Of a stretch of 64,000 bases of DNA, positions 17,219 through 25,950 are shown in pieces (position 1 is the stretch's first letter; each line of letters begins with the position of its first letter). The stretch is from Aquimarina aquimarini (GTDB lineage: Bacteria > Bacteroidota > Bacteroidia > Flavobacteriales > Flavobacteriaceae): NCBI RefSeq assembly GCF_900299535.1, contig NZ_OMKE01000008.1, positions 1 through 64,000 of the forward strand, written 5' to 3'. Under the pieces are notes generated by a model. The model had not been told where the DNA came from and made no database searches. It saw only the letters and a list, made by a program, of their open reading frames with translations. Made by a program: the position numbers and the translations under genes.

Positions 17219-17989
17219 ATGAAGTATTTATTTCGACCTTTTGAGAATATCAGTAAAAACCATAGACTCCTTATTGTTCTTTTCTGGATACTGTTGGTAG
17301 TCGTATTTTGGTTTTTTTCAAGTATGGGAGAACGACACCTATTTCCTTCTCCTAAGCAAGTATTAACAGGGTTTACAGAACTTTATAATGAAGGACTTGT
17401 AGTTCATATAGGAAGTTCATTGTTACTTTGTATAAAAGCAATACTCATAGCAGTTGTTATTTCTTTAGTGATTACCTATTTATCCACAATACCAGTTGTA
17501 GCTCCTATAGCTAAGGCGTTAAGTAAATTACGATATCTTCCACTTACAGGAATTACATTCTATTTGGCAATTATAATTAGTGATGCCAGAACTATGCAAG
17601 TATGGGTGTTGGTTGTATTTATGAGTACCTATCTTACCACATCATTATTAAGTATGGTGAGTGCTATATCGCAAGAAGAATTTGACCACGCACGATCGTT
17701 ACAATGTAGTCGATGGGAAGTGTTGTGGGAAGTAGTAGTAAAAGGAAGAATAGATCATGTAATCGAAGTGATAAGGCAAAACTTAGCAATTGTATGGATG
17801 ATGTTGGTGACAGTAGAGTCCATTCTGGTAGCCGCAGGAGGATTAGGGTTTTTGATAAAAAACTCTGATAAATTTATGAATCACGGTAGAATTATAGCAT
17901 TACAGATCGTGATATTATTAGTAGGTTTATCCATAGATTTTGCATTAGATTACTTACGAAAAGCCTTTTTTAGATACTCCAAAATATAA
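17219..17989 (+). CDS. ABC transporter permease (SsuC/TauC/NrtB-like)
   Basis: 256 residues with about six hydrophobic segments and a short basic N-terminus. The inner-membrane permease signature is present (EEFDHARSLQCSRWEVLWEV, an EAA-like loop contacting the ATPase), followed by VTVESILVAAGGLGFLIKN, as in nitrate/sulfonate/taurine-type permeases. It follows the OmpA-fused binding protein and precedes the ATPase by 4 bases. Whether it still imports a solute or has become a signalling or mechanical element of the envelope is open. Confidence 0.88.
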   Translation: MKYLFRPFENISKNHRLLIVLFWILLVVVFWFFSSMGERHLFPSPKQVLTGFTELYNEGLVVHIGSSLLLCIKAILIAVVISLVITYLSTIPVVAPIAKALSKLRYLPLTGITFYLAIIISDARTMQVWVLVVFMSTYLTTSLLSMVSAISQEEFDHARSLQCSRWEVLWEVVVKGRIDHVIEVIRQNLAIVWMMLVTVESILVAAGGLGFLIKNSDKFMNHGRIIALQIVILLVGLSIDFALDYLRKAFFRYSKI

Positions 17990-17993
17990 ATAG

Positions 17994-18821
17994 ATGAATT
18001 ATAATACACATAATACATTATTATATGTAGAAGACCTAAGCGTTGTTTATGGTGATAAAACAGTAATAAAAGACGTTAATTTTGTTGAAAAAGATGTAGT
18101 AAGAGAAGGAAACGTTACAGGGCAGGTAATTGCTTTTGTAGGCCGATCAGGTAGAGGTAAATCTACCTTATTTAGAGCCATGACAGGATTGATAAAACCT
18201 ACTACAGGAAAAGTGCTTATCGCAGATACAACGACAGCATCAGAAAATGATGCAAAAGAGGTAAATGAAGGAGACATAGGTTTTGTAGATCAAAAATATA
18301 CCCTGTTTAGAAATAAAACAGTGTATGAGGCATTACTTTTTGCACTTAGAAAAAAGGAAATGACCAAAGAAGAAAAGCACACAACAATAATGAGTTATCT
18401 CACTGATTGGGGGCTGGCACAGGCAAAAGATCAATACCCCTGTGAATTATCAGGAGGACAACGGCAACGTACAGCAGTTATCGAGCAAATATTATGCTCA
18501 GGACATTATATGGTGCTAGATGAACCCTTTTCTGGATTGGATGTAGGTAATATCGAAGATGTAAAAAAAGCATTTAACCTGATAACCTCTTCACACGAGT
18601 TTAATACCATTATTTATTCTACCCACGATATAGAATTGGCCGTAGAGCTTGCAGATAGTATTTATGTAATAGGATATCCTACTATCGATGGTAAAAAAGC
18701 AGATTACGGTACGATAGTAAAACATATCGATATGAAAGAACTAAACCTTGCCTGGAAAGATTTTGGATTAGATCATATAGAAGTTGTTAAGCAGATTAAA
18801 GCTACAATGCTAAACTCCTAA
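17994..18821 (+). CDS. ABC transporter ATP-binding protein (nitrate/taurine-like)
   Basis: 275 residues with a complete nucleotide-binding set: Walker A GRSGRGKSTLFRAM, Q-loop region FVDQKYTLFRNKTVYEAL, signature LSGGQRQR, Walker B MVLDEPFSGLD and H-loop STHDIELA. The Walker A has Arg-Gly where Gly-Cys or Gly-Ser is common, still within G-x4-GK[ST]. It energises the permease encoded 4 bases upstream. A hairpin terminator follows at 18831, ending the module. Confidence 0.9.
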   Translation: MNYNTHNTLLYVEDLSVVYGDKTVIKDVNFVEKDVVREGNVTGQVIAFVGRSGRGKSTLFRAMTGLIKPTTGKVLIADTTTASENDAKEVNEGDIGFVDQKYTLFRNKTVYEALLFALRKKEMTKEEKHTTIMSYLTDWGLAQAKDQYPCELSGGQRQRTAVIEQILCSGHYMVLDEPFSGLDVGNIEDVKKAFNLITSSHEFNTIIYSTHDIELAVELADSIYVIGYPTIDGKKADYGTIVKHIDMKELNLAWKDFGLDHIEVVKQIKATMLNS

Positions 18822-18830
18822 AACTAGTTA

Positions 18831-18862
18831 CTGATGTTTGATGTTTCAAACATCAGTTTTTA
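18831..18862 (+). terminator. Intrinsic terminator of the ABC module
   Basis: A 10-bp perfect stem (CTGATGTTTG with CAAACATCAG) and a 6-base loop, followed by TTTTTAT. It lies between convergent genes and can serve as the 3' end of the ABC operon. Confidence 0.85.
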
Positions 18863-18892
18863 TACCAACTATAATTTAATGTATAATTGGTA

Positions 18893-19396
18893 TTATTTTG
18901 TGATTTTTCTCCATGCGATTCTCAAAATCAGGAGCAAGGCCAAAAAGAAGATGATCAAATATTGAAACCTTCCTACAAAGAATACTCCAAAAAACATACG
19001 TTGCGCTATATAAGTAATCACAAAAGTGATAGCAACAATAATAAATAAACCCGAAAGCTTATCAAATCCTGGAATTCTAGACATAGGCACAGTTCTATTA
19101 ATAATAAATAAGGTGACAAACATTGAAATTACAGGAACAAAATAGGCCAGCACATCTACTTGAAGCAAATTAACCTTTAAAAAGAAAAAGCTGTATAAAA
19201 TTATGATCAGCGCCAATAAACCAGGAATGGTTACAGCATATACAAGCATACCATAAAAATAGTTTATAGGCGGTTTAAAGTTTCTTTGGTTTACAACAGC
19301 CAAACCCAGTAAGGAGAGTATAATAATAACTGCAAAATAACCCAGTATAAGATTTGGATTATTTGCAAACCAGCTAATAATTTCTTGTATGGTCAT
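18893..19396 (-). CDS. Multi-pass membrane protein, 167 residues
   Basis: Five hydrophobic segments (about 16-36, 48-70, 84-100, 115-133, 143-160) separated by short basic loops, with little soluble sequence. No family is recognised; similar small Bacteroidota membrane proteins are annotated as hypothetical. It converges on the ABC operon, with the terminator at 18831 between them. Confidence 0.65.
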   Translation of the reverse strand: MTIQEIISWFANNPNLILGYFAVIIILSLLGLAVVNQRNFKPPINYFYGMLVYAVTIPGLLALIIILYSFFFLKVNLLQVDVLAYFVPVISMFVTLFIINRTVPMSRIPGFDKLSGLFIIVAITFVITYIAQRMFFGVFFVGRFQYLIIFFLALLLILRIAWRKITK

Positions 19397-19793
19397 ATTT
19401 TGTTATAACTAATGGAGGATACCATATTTTTTGAATAAAGCACTAATATAATAAAAGAGCTGAATAATTCTGTGTGTTTTTTTGATAGAGATAACAAAAT
19501 TAACTGTGGTAAAATGATAATAGATAAGGAGGCTGCCAAAATAAAAATAGCAGGAATATAATATTGTTAGTTGTGGTTTGTAGTATATGTGTTTGTTTGT
19601 TAGTGTGTTGTGGTTTTTTTTTTAAAAGGCAGCGGTAATGTAATAATCAATTGATAGCATATACCCCCTGAAAACAGGGTGTTCTTTTTTCACGGAAAAA
19701 GGTGTTTGGCAAGGCTCTTATATCTCCCATCTTTGCAGTGTCATTATGAGTTAATAATATTTTAATAACTAACAACAACAAAAAAAACAAATC
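19397..19793. other. 397-base intergenic region between divergent genes
   Basis: No ORF of note. It contains a GT-rich stretch (about 19560-19620) and a short GC-richer palindrome (CCCCCTGAAAACAGGGTG, around 19671-19690), then the promoter for the lipoprotein gene. The function of the GT-rich tract is not visible. Confidence 0.4.
19705..19735 (+). promoter_or_regulatory. Bacteroidota-type promoter for the lipoprotein at 19794
   Basis: The -33 element TTTG at 19705-19708 and a -7-like box CATCTTTG at 19728-19735 are separated by 19 bases. The box differs from TAnnTTTG only at the first base. The start codon is 58 bases downstream. Confidence 0.6.
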
Positions 19794-20219
19794 ATGAAAA
19801 AAGTATTTTTAAGCCTTTCATTACTAGTAGCAGTATTAGCAGTATCATGTAAAGGAGAAACAAAATCAAATGCTACTGAAGGTTCAGAAAAAGTAGAAGA
19901 AGTAGCAGCAGAAGAAACAACAGAACAAGCAAAAGAAGAAACTACTTCTGAGGCAGCTAGTGGTGTACCAACTTTTAGTGATAAAGCAGTTCAGGAATAT
20001 GTGAATTCTTATGAAGCATATGTAGAGGAGTACAAAAAAGTGGCAGAAAGCAAAGACATGACAGCTTTTGCTTCTCTTGGAGAAAAAGGACAAAAATTAG
20101 GGCAAAAAGCTCAAGAAGTAATGGGTAACCTTTCTCCAGAAGATGGAAAAAAGCTTAGCGATTATATGACCAAAAAAGCAACACAATTACAAGAGTTGTC
20201 TAAGAAATTAATGCAGTAA
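19794..20219 (+). CDS. Small acidic lipoprotein, 141 residues
   Basis: The signal peptide ends at a lipobox (VLAVSC, Cys19). It is followed by a Glu/Ala/Thr-rich low-complexity linker (about 22-58) that probably spans a gap, and a helical C-terminal domain (about 60-141: YVNSYEAYVEEYKKVAESKD, then a long Lys/Gln-rich helix). Such lipoproteins are common in flavobacteria and uncharacterised. It stands alone between a clear promoter and a terminator. Confidence 0.75.
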   Translation: MKKVFLSLSLLVAVLAVSCKGETKSNATEGSEKVEEVAAEETTEQAKEETTSEAASGVPTFSDKAVQEYVNSYEAYVEEYKKVAESKDMTAFASLGEKGQKLGQKAQEVMGNLSPEDGKKLSDYMTKKATQLQELSKKLMQ

Positions 20220-20267
20220 GTAGGTTTATTAATTGATTTTTTTCAGTTAATGGATTGAGTTTGTGTG

Positions 20268-20308
20268 GGCCTTGTTCTTTTATAGAACAAGGCCTTTGGG
20301 TTTTTATA
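20268..20308 (+). terminator. Intrinsic terminator after the small lipoprotein
   Basis: An 11-bp perfect stem (GGCCTTGTTCT with AGAACAAGGCC), a 5-base loop, then TTTGGGTTTTT. Confidence 0.85.
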
Positions 20309-20381
20309 AGATTAATACCAATTAAGAAATGATAGAAAGCATAAATTACTGTTAAATAGGAGGGTAGTATTTCTTTGTTTT

Positions 20382-20405
20382 ATTATTTAAATTTAATCTA
20401 AATTA
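20382..20405. promoter_or_regulatory. Imperfect palindrome upstream of the imelysin promoter, candidate iron-regulator site
   Basis: The sequence ATTTAAATTTAATCTAAAT (within 20382-20405) is an AT-rich near-palindrome placed directly before the -33 element. The half-site AATCTAAAT recalls Fur-like boxes near iron genes in Bacteroidota. Assignment to Fur is inference from position and the iron theme of the operon. Confidence 0.35.
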
Positions 20406-20407
20406 AG

Positions 20408-20438
20408 TTGTTTTTATTAGGTCTAAAAAATATCTTTG
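20408..20438 (+). promoter_or_regulatory. Consensus Bacteroidota promoter of the imelysin operon
   Basis: TTG at 20408-20410, a 20-base spacer and a perfect TATCTTTG at 20431-20438, 36 bases before the ATG. AGGTCTAAA occurs on both sides of the -7 box (about 20420 and 20454), a possible short operator pair. Confidence 0.75.
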
Positions 20439-20473
20439 TGCTTTATTTTAAAAAGGTCTAAATAAACATAAAG

Positions 20474-21640
20474 ATGAGAAAGACATTAATTGGATGTATT
20501 TTTTTAAGTACATTATTACTTGGCGTAGTTGCATGTTCTAGCGATGATGACACGACCAATGATCAGTCAGGTGTAGAGAAATCTGCAGTAATAGAAAATT
20601 ATGCAAATCTAGTATATCAGAATTATAAAGATTCATATGATGAAGCAAAAAAAATGCAAACTGCTATAGCTACTTTTGTGGCAACGCCAAATCAAGCTAA
20701 TTTTGATGCAACAAAAGCCGCTTGGAAAGCTGCAAGAGAACCATACGGACAAACAGAAGCTTTTCGTTTTGCTAATGGTCCTATTGATGATGCCGATGGA
20801 CCAGAAGGGTTGTTAAATGCATGGCCGCTTGATGAGAATTATGTAGATTATGTAGAAGGTAATGATAATGCTGGTATCATCAATGATGTATCAAAAACCA
20901 TTGATAAAGCTACCTTAGCAGGATTAAACGAAGAGGGTGGAGAAAAAAATATTAGTATAGGATACCATGCGATAGAATTTTTATTGTGGGGACAGGATAA
21001 CCCTATTCCTACTGATAAAAAAGCAGGTCAACGACCATACACTGATTTTGTAGATGGCGGTACAGCTGCTAATCAAGATAGAAGAAGAGCCTATTTGGTA
21101 GTTTGTGCAGAATTATTACTTGATCACTTACAATCATTGTTAGACGAGTGGAAACCAGGAGGAGCATACAGAACAACATTCTTGGCACTAGATGAAAATA
21201 TAGCATTAAAAAATATGCTTGCTGGTATAGCAGAGTTATCTTCTTCAGAACTTGCTATAGAAAGAATGAATACAGCATTAGATCTTGCAGATCAAGAAGA
21301 TGAACATTCTTGTTTTAGTGATAATACACATAGAGATATACTATTAAATTTTGAAGGAATTAGAAATGTTTACACTGGTTCTTATGGCACTATAAAAGGA
21401 GCTTCTTTACAAGATTTGGTTAACGAACAAAATAAGACCTTGGGAGAAAAAATAACGCAAACTTTAAATACTGTAGATACTGGTATTTCTAATATTGCAA
21501 TTCCTTTTGATTTTGCTATTTCAGGAGGTGCAAGTTCTACAGAAGGTAAAAAAGTTCGAGCAGTAGTATTATCTCTTCAAGCATTAGGAAACGAGCTTAC
21601 AAATGGAGCAACTGCTCTAGGAATAGCACTGAACAATTAA
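20474..21640 (+). CDS. Imelysin family lipoprotein (peptidase M75-like, iron-associated)
   Basis: 388 residues. The signal peptide has a lipobox (GVVACSS, Cys21) and an acidic linker after it. The imelysin fold follows, with the family signature GxHxxE visible as GYHAIEFLLWG near residue 165 and the paired second half (LADQEDEHSCFSDNTHRD). Imelysins (IrpA, ICMP, EfeO relatives) are surface or periplasmic proteins induced by low iron; despite the name most are not proven peptidases. The gene opens an operon with a di-haem protein and a second imelysin-like protein, with a consensus promoter and possible Fur-like site upstream. Confidence 0.9.
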   Translation: MRKTLIGCIFLSTLLLGVVACSSDDDTTNDQSGVEKSAVIENYANLVYQNYKDSYDEAKKMQTAIATFVATPNQANFDATKAAWKAAREPYGQTEAFRFANGPIDDADGPEGLLNAWPLDENYVDYVEGNDNAGIINDVSKTIDKATLAGLNEEGGEKNISIGYHAIEFLLWGQDNPIPTDKKAGQRPYTDFVDGGTAANQDRRRAYLVVCAELLLDHLQSLLDEWKPGGAYRTTFLALDENIALKNMLAGIAELSSSELAIERMNTALDLADQEDEHSCFSDNTHRDILLNFEGIRNVYTGSYGTIKGASLQDLVNEQNKTLGEKITQTLNTVDTGISNIAIPFDFAISGGASSTEGKKVRAVVLSLQALGNELTNGATALGIALNN

Positions 21641-21671
21641 CAAAATATTGGTCATAATATCAATACACTGT

Positions 21672-21707
21672 ACTAGGTGAAGTATAATCTTCACCTAGTT
21701 TGTTTAT
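21672..21707 (+). terminator. Hairpin between the first imelysin and the di-haem gene
   Basis: An 11-bp perfect stem (ACTAGGTGAAG with CTTCACCTAGT) and 6-base loop, followed by TTGTTTATTT. Because it is U-rich after the stem it may attenuate transcription between the first and second operon genes. It also rules out the GTG at 21677 as a natural start. Confidence 0.7.
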
Positions 21708-21712
21708 TTAAA

Positions 21713-23110
21713 ATGAATAGATTTAATTTAATTATCTTAAAACTTTTTATTATCATCTTTATTGGATGCAGTAAAGACGATTCTAATGAGTATACCCTTT
21801 TACCAGAAAATGAAGAAGAATTTTCTGGAGGAGAAACCACAGTGTTTGATATATCACCAAATGCTTTTGGTTTTTTTGCTAGGAATTTAACTACAGAACA
21901 AGAATTAATTTTTGGAACAGGAAATTCTTTATTTAATCAAAGTTGGGTAACAGCGCCTGCGTCTACCATTGCAAGAGATGGGTTAGGTCCTTTTTTTAAT
22001 GCAAGAGCATGTTCTGGATGTCATTTTAAGGATGGTAGAGGACGTCCCCCAAAATTTGATGGAGAAAAACCTTCTGGACTATTATTTAGATTAAGTGTTC
22101 CTGGTGTCAATGCATTAGGAGGAAATCTACCCGATCCCAATTATGGAGGGCAATTTCAGGATGATGTGATACAAGGAATTTTGGTAGAAGGAGATATAAA
22201 AATTACATATAAACCTATTGTAGTAACCTATCCAGACGGGGCAACGGTTACTCTGCAAGATCCTACTTATAATTTTGTGAATTTAAATTATGGACCCATG
22301 GCAGCCAATGTTCAAATTTCACCTAGAGTAGCCAATCAAATGATAGGACTGGGATTATTGGATGCTGTTCCTGAGGGTATATTATTAAGCTATGCAGATG
22401 AGTTTGATAGTGATGGTGATGGTATCTCTGGAAGGCCTAATTATGTATATGATATAGAAACTCAATCTGTAAAAATAGGGCGTTTTGGATGGAAGAGTAA
22501 CCAGCCCAATTTACGACAGCAGGTTGCAGGCGCTTTTTCTGGAGATTTAGGAATTACCACTTCTTTATTCCCCAATGAGAATTGTCCTAATGGAGTAGAC
22601 TGTGATGCAATTATCAATGGAGGAACTCCTGAAATTCCAGATGAAAATCTTGATAAAGTAACATTTTATTCGGCAGCACTTGCCGTTCCAGCACGTAGAG
22701 ACTTTGATAAACAAGAAATATTAGAAGGGAAACAATTGTTTGAAGATGCAGATTGTGTGGCGTGTCATATTCCTGTATTACAAACAGGAACATATCCCAT
22801 AAAAGCATTAGAAAACCAAACAATTAGGCCCTATACAGATTTACTATTGCATGATATGGGAGACGGACTGGCAGATAATACTCCCGATTTTCTGGCTACA
22901 GGAAAAGAATGGAGAACACCTCCTCTTTGGGGAACAGGTCTTATTGAAACAGTAAACGGACATACAAATTTACTTCATGATGGACGAGCACGTACAATTG
23001 AAGAGGCAATTTTATGGCATGATGGAGAAGCATTAGCTGCTAAAAATGAATTTATGAACCTTGCAAGTGAGGAAAGAACAAAATTAATAGACTTTATTAA
23101 ATCACTATAA
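21713..23110 (+). CDS. Di-haem c-type cytochrome lipoprotein, DUF1111 'thiol oxidoreductase' family
   Basis: 465 residues from the ATG at 21713. I prefer this over the upstream in-frame GTG, which falls inside a hairpin and would extend the protein ahead of its signal peptide. The lipobox is FIGCSKDD. Two CxxCH haem sites are visible: CSGCH near residue 102 and CVACH near residue 346, each followed by conserved surrounds (RPPKFDGEKPSG; TPDFLATGKEWRTPPLWG). The family is related to MauG/cytochrome c peroxidases and is commonly linked to imelysins in iron or redox loci. It probably acts on the periplasmic side with the two imelysins. Confidence 0.9.
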   Translation: MNRFNLIILKLFIIIFIGCSKDDSNEYTLLPENEEEFSGGETTVFDISPNAFGFFARNLTTEQELIFGTGNSLFNQSWVTAPASTIARDGLGPFFNARACSGCHFKDGRGRPPKFDGEKPSGLLFRLSVPGVNALGGNLPDPNYGGQFQDDVIQGILVEGDIKITYKPIVVTYPDGATVTLQDPTYNFVNLNYGPMAANVQISPRVANQMIGLGLLDAVPEGILLSYADEFDSDGDGISGRPNYVYDIETQSVKIGRFGWKSNQPNLRQQVAGAFSGDLGITTSLFPNENCPNGVDCDAIINGGTPEIPDENLDKVTFYSAALAVPARRDFDKQEILEGKQLFEDADCVACHIPVLQTGTYPIKALENQTIRPYTDLLLHDMGDGLADNTPDFLATGKEWRTPPLWGTGLIETVNGHTNLLHDGRARTIEEAILWHDGEALAAKNEFMNLASEERTKLIDFIKSL

Positions 23111-24226
23111 ATGAATTTCTCAATAAAAAAAATAATAGTTATCACTTTGGTAGTAATAAGCATTATAGCTGCTTTACTTGGGTGTGATAGCGATTCAGGA
23201 TCTGAACCTGATATGGAATTTCACAAAAAAAATCAATTAACTACCATTTATAAATATGGTATATCCCCTTTGAATACAGATTTTGTAAAAGAGACAACTA
23301 CACTCGTAGAAACTATAAAGCGTTTTCAGAATGATGCTACTTTGGTCAATCTACAAGCAGCTCAAAAACAATGGAAAGCAATTCAAAAGGTATGGAAACA
23401 ATTAGAACTTTATGACTTAGGTAATATTGCCAGTAGTTTTATTAGTTTCGAGATCAATCGTTGGCCATCAGACATACAAAGAATTGATACAAATATAAAA
23501 GGGACTCAGGTATTAAGTACAGCTTTTATTACTTCTTTAGGGTCTTCATCAAAAGGGATTTCTGGTATTGAATATTTATTGTTTTCTAATATAGAAAATA
23601 CAAGTGTACTAGATATGTATACTACAGATACCTATGCCTCGCGCAGGATGGAATATCTATTGGCCTTGAGTGAAGATTTACAAACAAAATCAATAGCATT
23701 ACAGGCACTCTGGCAAACTCATGGAGATGGATTTACAACAGCATTAGAGAATGGTATTAGTGGTAGTCAAAATCTGGTAGTTAATGCAATGGTAGCCTTG
23801 ATAGAAGAAGTTATTCTTACCAAGTTAGGAAAACCATTAGGAGATTCAAATGGAGGAACTGTAGATACACAACTGCTAGAAGCATACTATAGCGAGTTTT
23901 CAAAAGAAATACTACAACAACATTTGATAGCATTACAAATGTGTTATACTGGTAATTTTGGGCAAAATACAGAGCAGGAGGGATTTGATGATATTTTAGA
24001 GTTGATAGGCAGTAAAGATGTAGCCGATAAATTGATAGAACAGTTCTCAGTATGTCAATCTGCTATTGATGCAATACAAGGAAGTTTACAAGAAGAGATA
24101 ATCTCTAAACCAGCAGCAGTTGTAGCCCTCAAAAACTCGTTTAGAGATCTATTGGTACTTATCAAAATTGATATGGCGAATAGATTAGGAACTACTATAA
24201 CATTTAATGATAACGATGGTGATTGA
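23111..24226 (+). CDS. Second imelysin-like lipoprotein lacking the signature His
   Basis: 371 residues, starting one base after the di-haem gene's stop, so translation is coupled. The lipobox is AALLGCDSD, Cys25. The fold follows imelysin: a WKAIQKVWKQLELYDLG helix, then GISGIEYLLFS, the place where the first paralogue has GYHAIEFLLWG. The metal-ligand His of GxHxxE is thus Ser here, while the Glu stays. This suggests a non-metal or structural partner. The paired arrangement (canonical imelysin, di-haem protein, variant imelysin) recurs in flavobacteria. Confidence 0.85.
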   Translation: MNFSIKKIIVITLVVISIIAALLGCDSDSGSEPDMEFHKKNQLTTIYKYGISPLNTDFVKETTTLVETIKRFQNDATLVNLQAAQKQWKAIQKVWKQLELYDLGNIASSFISFEINRWPSDIQRIDTNIKGTQVLSTAFITSLGSSSKGISGIEYLLFSNIENTSVLDMYTTDTYASRRMEYLLALSEDLQTKSIALQALWQTHGDGFTTALENGISGSQNLVVNAMVALIEEVILTKLGKPLGDSNGGTVDTQLLEAYYSEFSKEILQQHLIALQMCYTGNFGQNTEQEGFDDILELIGSKDVADKLIEQFSVCQSAIDAIQGSLQEEIISKPAAVVALKNSFRDLLVLIKIDMANRLGTTITFNDNDGD

Positions 24227-24361
24227 TAAAAAATAGAGAACTGAGATTACTTCTTTTTAAAAAAGTTGTCGATCAAAAAATAGCTTTAGGCAAGAATAAA
24301 TGTTTCATAATTGATAGTTTTTTTGAATAAATATGAGATTACTATATATGCCTCAAGTACG

Positions 24362-24398
24362 ATAGGGATGTTATTTTATTAGCATCCCTATTTTTTTA
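24362..24398 (+). terminator. Intrinsic terminator of the imelysin operon
   Basis: A 9-bp stem (ATAGGGATG with CATCCCTAT), a 12-base loop, then seven T. It lies in the 409-base gap 24227-24635, which otherwise holds only the promoter at 24581 and AT-rich sequence. Confidence 0.85.
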
Positions 24399-24580
24399 TA
24401 GAGGAAACTTTATGATATATTTTTTAATTATATATTACTCTATGAAATTTATCATAATTATATACGACAAAGTATGTGAAAAAATCTGTGATATAGCGAT
24501 TAAAAGTTGCTTAAAATAGAAAAAAGGTATTTAAAATGATTCTAAAAAGTAATTTAATGTTTTTTTGTGAGTTAAAGTTA

Positions 24581-24610
24581 TTGGATGAATCGATTAGAAC
24601 CTTAAATTTG
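24581..24610 (+). promoter_or_regulatory. Bacteroidota-type promoter for the 24636 gene
   Basis: TTG at 24581-24583, a 19-base spacer and TAAATTTG at 24603-24610 (fits TAnnTTTG). The GTG start is 26 bases downstream. Confidence 0.7.
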
Positions 24611-24635
24611 TAAACCTTATATAAAAAGAATTTTT

Positions 24636-25094
24636 GTGATTCAAGATTTTGTTATAGCTATTTTATGGAGCCTTTCTCCGTTTGGAGAGGCCAAAGTAGG
24701 GATTCCCTACGGTATGTACAATGGACTAAATATTTATTTGGTGTTTGTAGCATGCTTTTTGGCTAATGTGCTTGTTTTTCCTTTGATGATATTTTTTCTG
24801 GAAAAAGTAAATAGTTACCTGTTGAAATGGACATTCTATAAAAAAGCAGCCATATATGTTGCAAGAAAAGCAAAAGTTGGATCAGAAGGTAAGATCAAAA
24901 AATATGGCTTCTGGGGGCTTTTATTTTTTGTAATGATTCCTCTTCCTGGTACAGGAGTCTATGCAGGTAGTATTGCTACTTATTTATTTAAAATAAGAAA
25001 AAGAGAAGCTTTTGTAGCAAATAGCATAGGTATATTTTTCTCTTCTGTTATTGTATGGGGAACAACTCTACTTACTATAAAAGGGGTTGCCTAA
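24636..25094 (+). CDS. Small multidrug export protein family (PF06695-like) membrane protein
   Basis: 152 residues from GTG. Four to five membrane segments with the family pattern: an early acidic/Gly motif (SPFGEAKVGIPYGMYNG), a central charged loop (KKAAIYVARKAKVGSEGKIK) and then a Pro/Gly motif (VMIPLPGTGVYAGS). This family is widespread in bacteria and archaea; its export role is weakly supported. The GTG start is preferred because it follows the promoter box at a sensible distance. Confidence 0.8.
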   Translation: MIQDFVIAILWSLSPFGEAKVGIPYGMYNGLNIYLVFVACFLANVLVFPLMIFFLEKVNSYLLKWTFYKKAAIYVARKAKVGSEGKIKKYGFWGLLFFVMIPLPGTGVYAGSIATYLFKIRKREAFVANSIGIFFSSVIVWGTTLLTIKGVA

Positions 25095-25184
25095 TTATTT
25101 TTTTGAACTCTTTTTTTGCTAAACCTGACAAAAGTCATTGATAATGAGAGTAAAACATAGTAGCATTGATATATAAATGCATTT

Positions 25185-25682
25185 ATGGAAATATCAAACG
25201 ACATTGTTTTAAGACCAAGGTTTTTTAAAGATTTAAAAATCCCACCAGAAAAAGCGTTGGAAGCCTTTGAAAAAATAGCAAAAACTTCTCCTGATTTTAA
25301 AATAAGTAGAGTAGATCATCATGTTTTTATTCGTATTCCCAAAAAAGAACAACACTTCTGGTCACCTCAATTGCATCTCGAAATTTACGAAACAACAGAA
25401 ACGCAAACAGAGTTAAAAGGGCTTTTTGGTCCTAGTCCAACCGTTTGGACACTTTTTATGTTCCTACACTTTATAGTTGCTATATTATTTATAAGCGCAG
25501 GAATTTGGATGTATGTAAATATGACTCTTGATCAATCGTTTATTTTTCCTGTAGTTAGTATGATTTTCCTGTTAATAGCATGGTTTGTACTCTATTTTGC
25601 AGGACGATTAGGTAGAGAAGCAGGCACAACACAAATGAAAGAGTTATACCTGTTTATGAAAAGTACTTTGGAATCCGTATAA
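25185..25682 (+). CDS. Conserved hypothetical membrane protein, 165 residues
   Basis: A soluble N-terminal domain (about 1-82; MEISNDIVLRPRFFKDLKIP, FWSPQLHLEIYE) followed by two membrane segments (about 90-112 and 120-142) and an amphipathic tail with RLGREAG. The layout suits a membrane protein with its N-domain in the cytoplasm. The family is common in Bacteroidota without a known role. Confidence 0.7.
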   Translation: MEISNDIVLRPRFFKDLKIPPEKALEAFEKIAKTSPDFKISRVDHHVFIRIPKKEQHFWSPQLHLEIYETTETQTELKGLFGPSPTVWTLFMFLHFIVAILFISAGIWMYVNMTLDQSFIFPVVSMIFLLIAWFVLYFAGRLGREAGTTQMKELYLFMKSTLESV

Positions 25683-25950
25683 TCTACTTTAGTTTTTATA
25701 TCAAAAGAAATTAAGAGCCTTGGTAGGCTTCCTCCCACACGTCGGCAGTTCCTCTTCGTTATGGCTTCATCCTGTTTTACACACATGTAGCTTCGTTCAG
25801 TCGCGACTAGGCTATAATTAACCTTGAAGCTGAAACACACTCCAAACGTTGAATTTAACTATATTTACAAGGTCGAAAGGCATACGTTCTTAAAAATAAA
25901 AAAAGCAGTTTAGCTGGCGAGGTATGCGCAAAAAAAAGTGTTTTTTCTGA

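Noticed and set aside
21677..21712. GTG start extending the di-haem protein upstream
   Set aside because: The GTG lies inside a perfect hairpin and the extension comes before a good lipoprotein signal peptide that starts at 21713.
25592..25840. Minus-strand 82-residue ORF across the end of the 25185 gene
   Set aside because: Half of it is antisense to the membrane protein gene and the rest is low-information sequence; no domain is seen.
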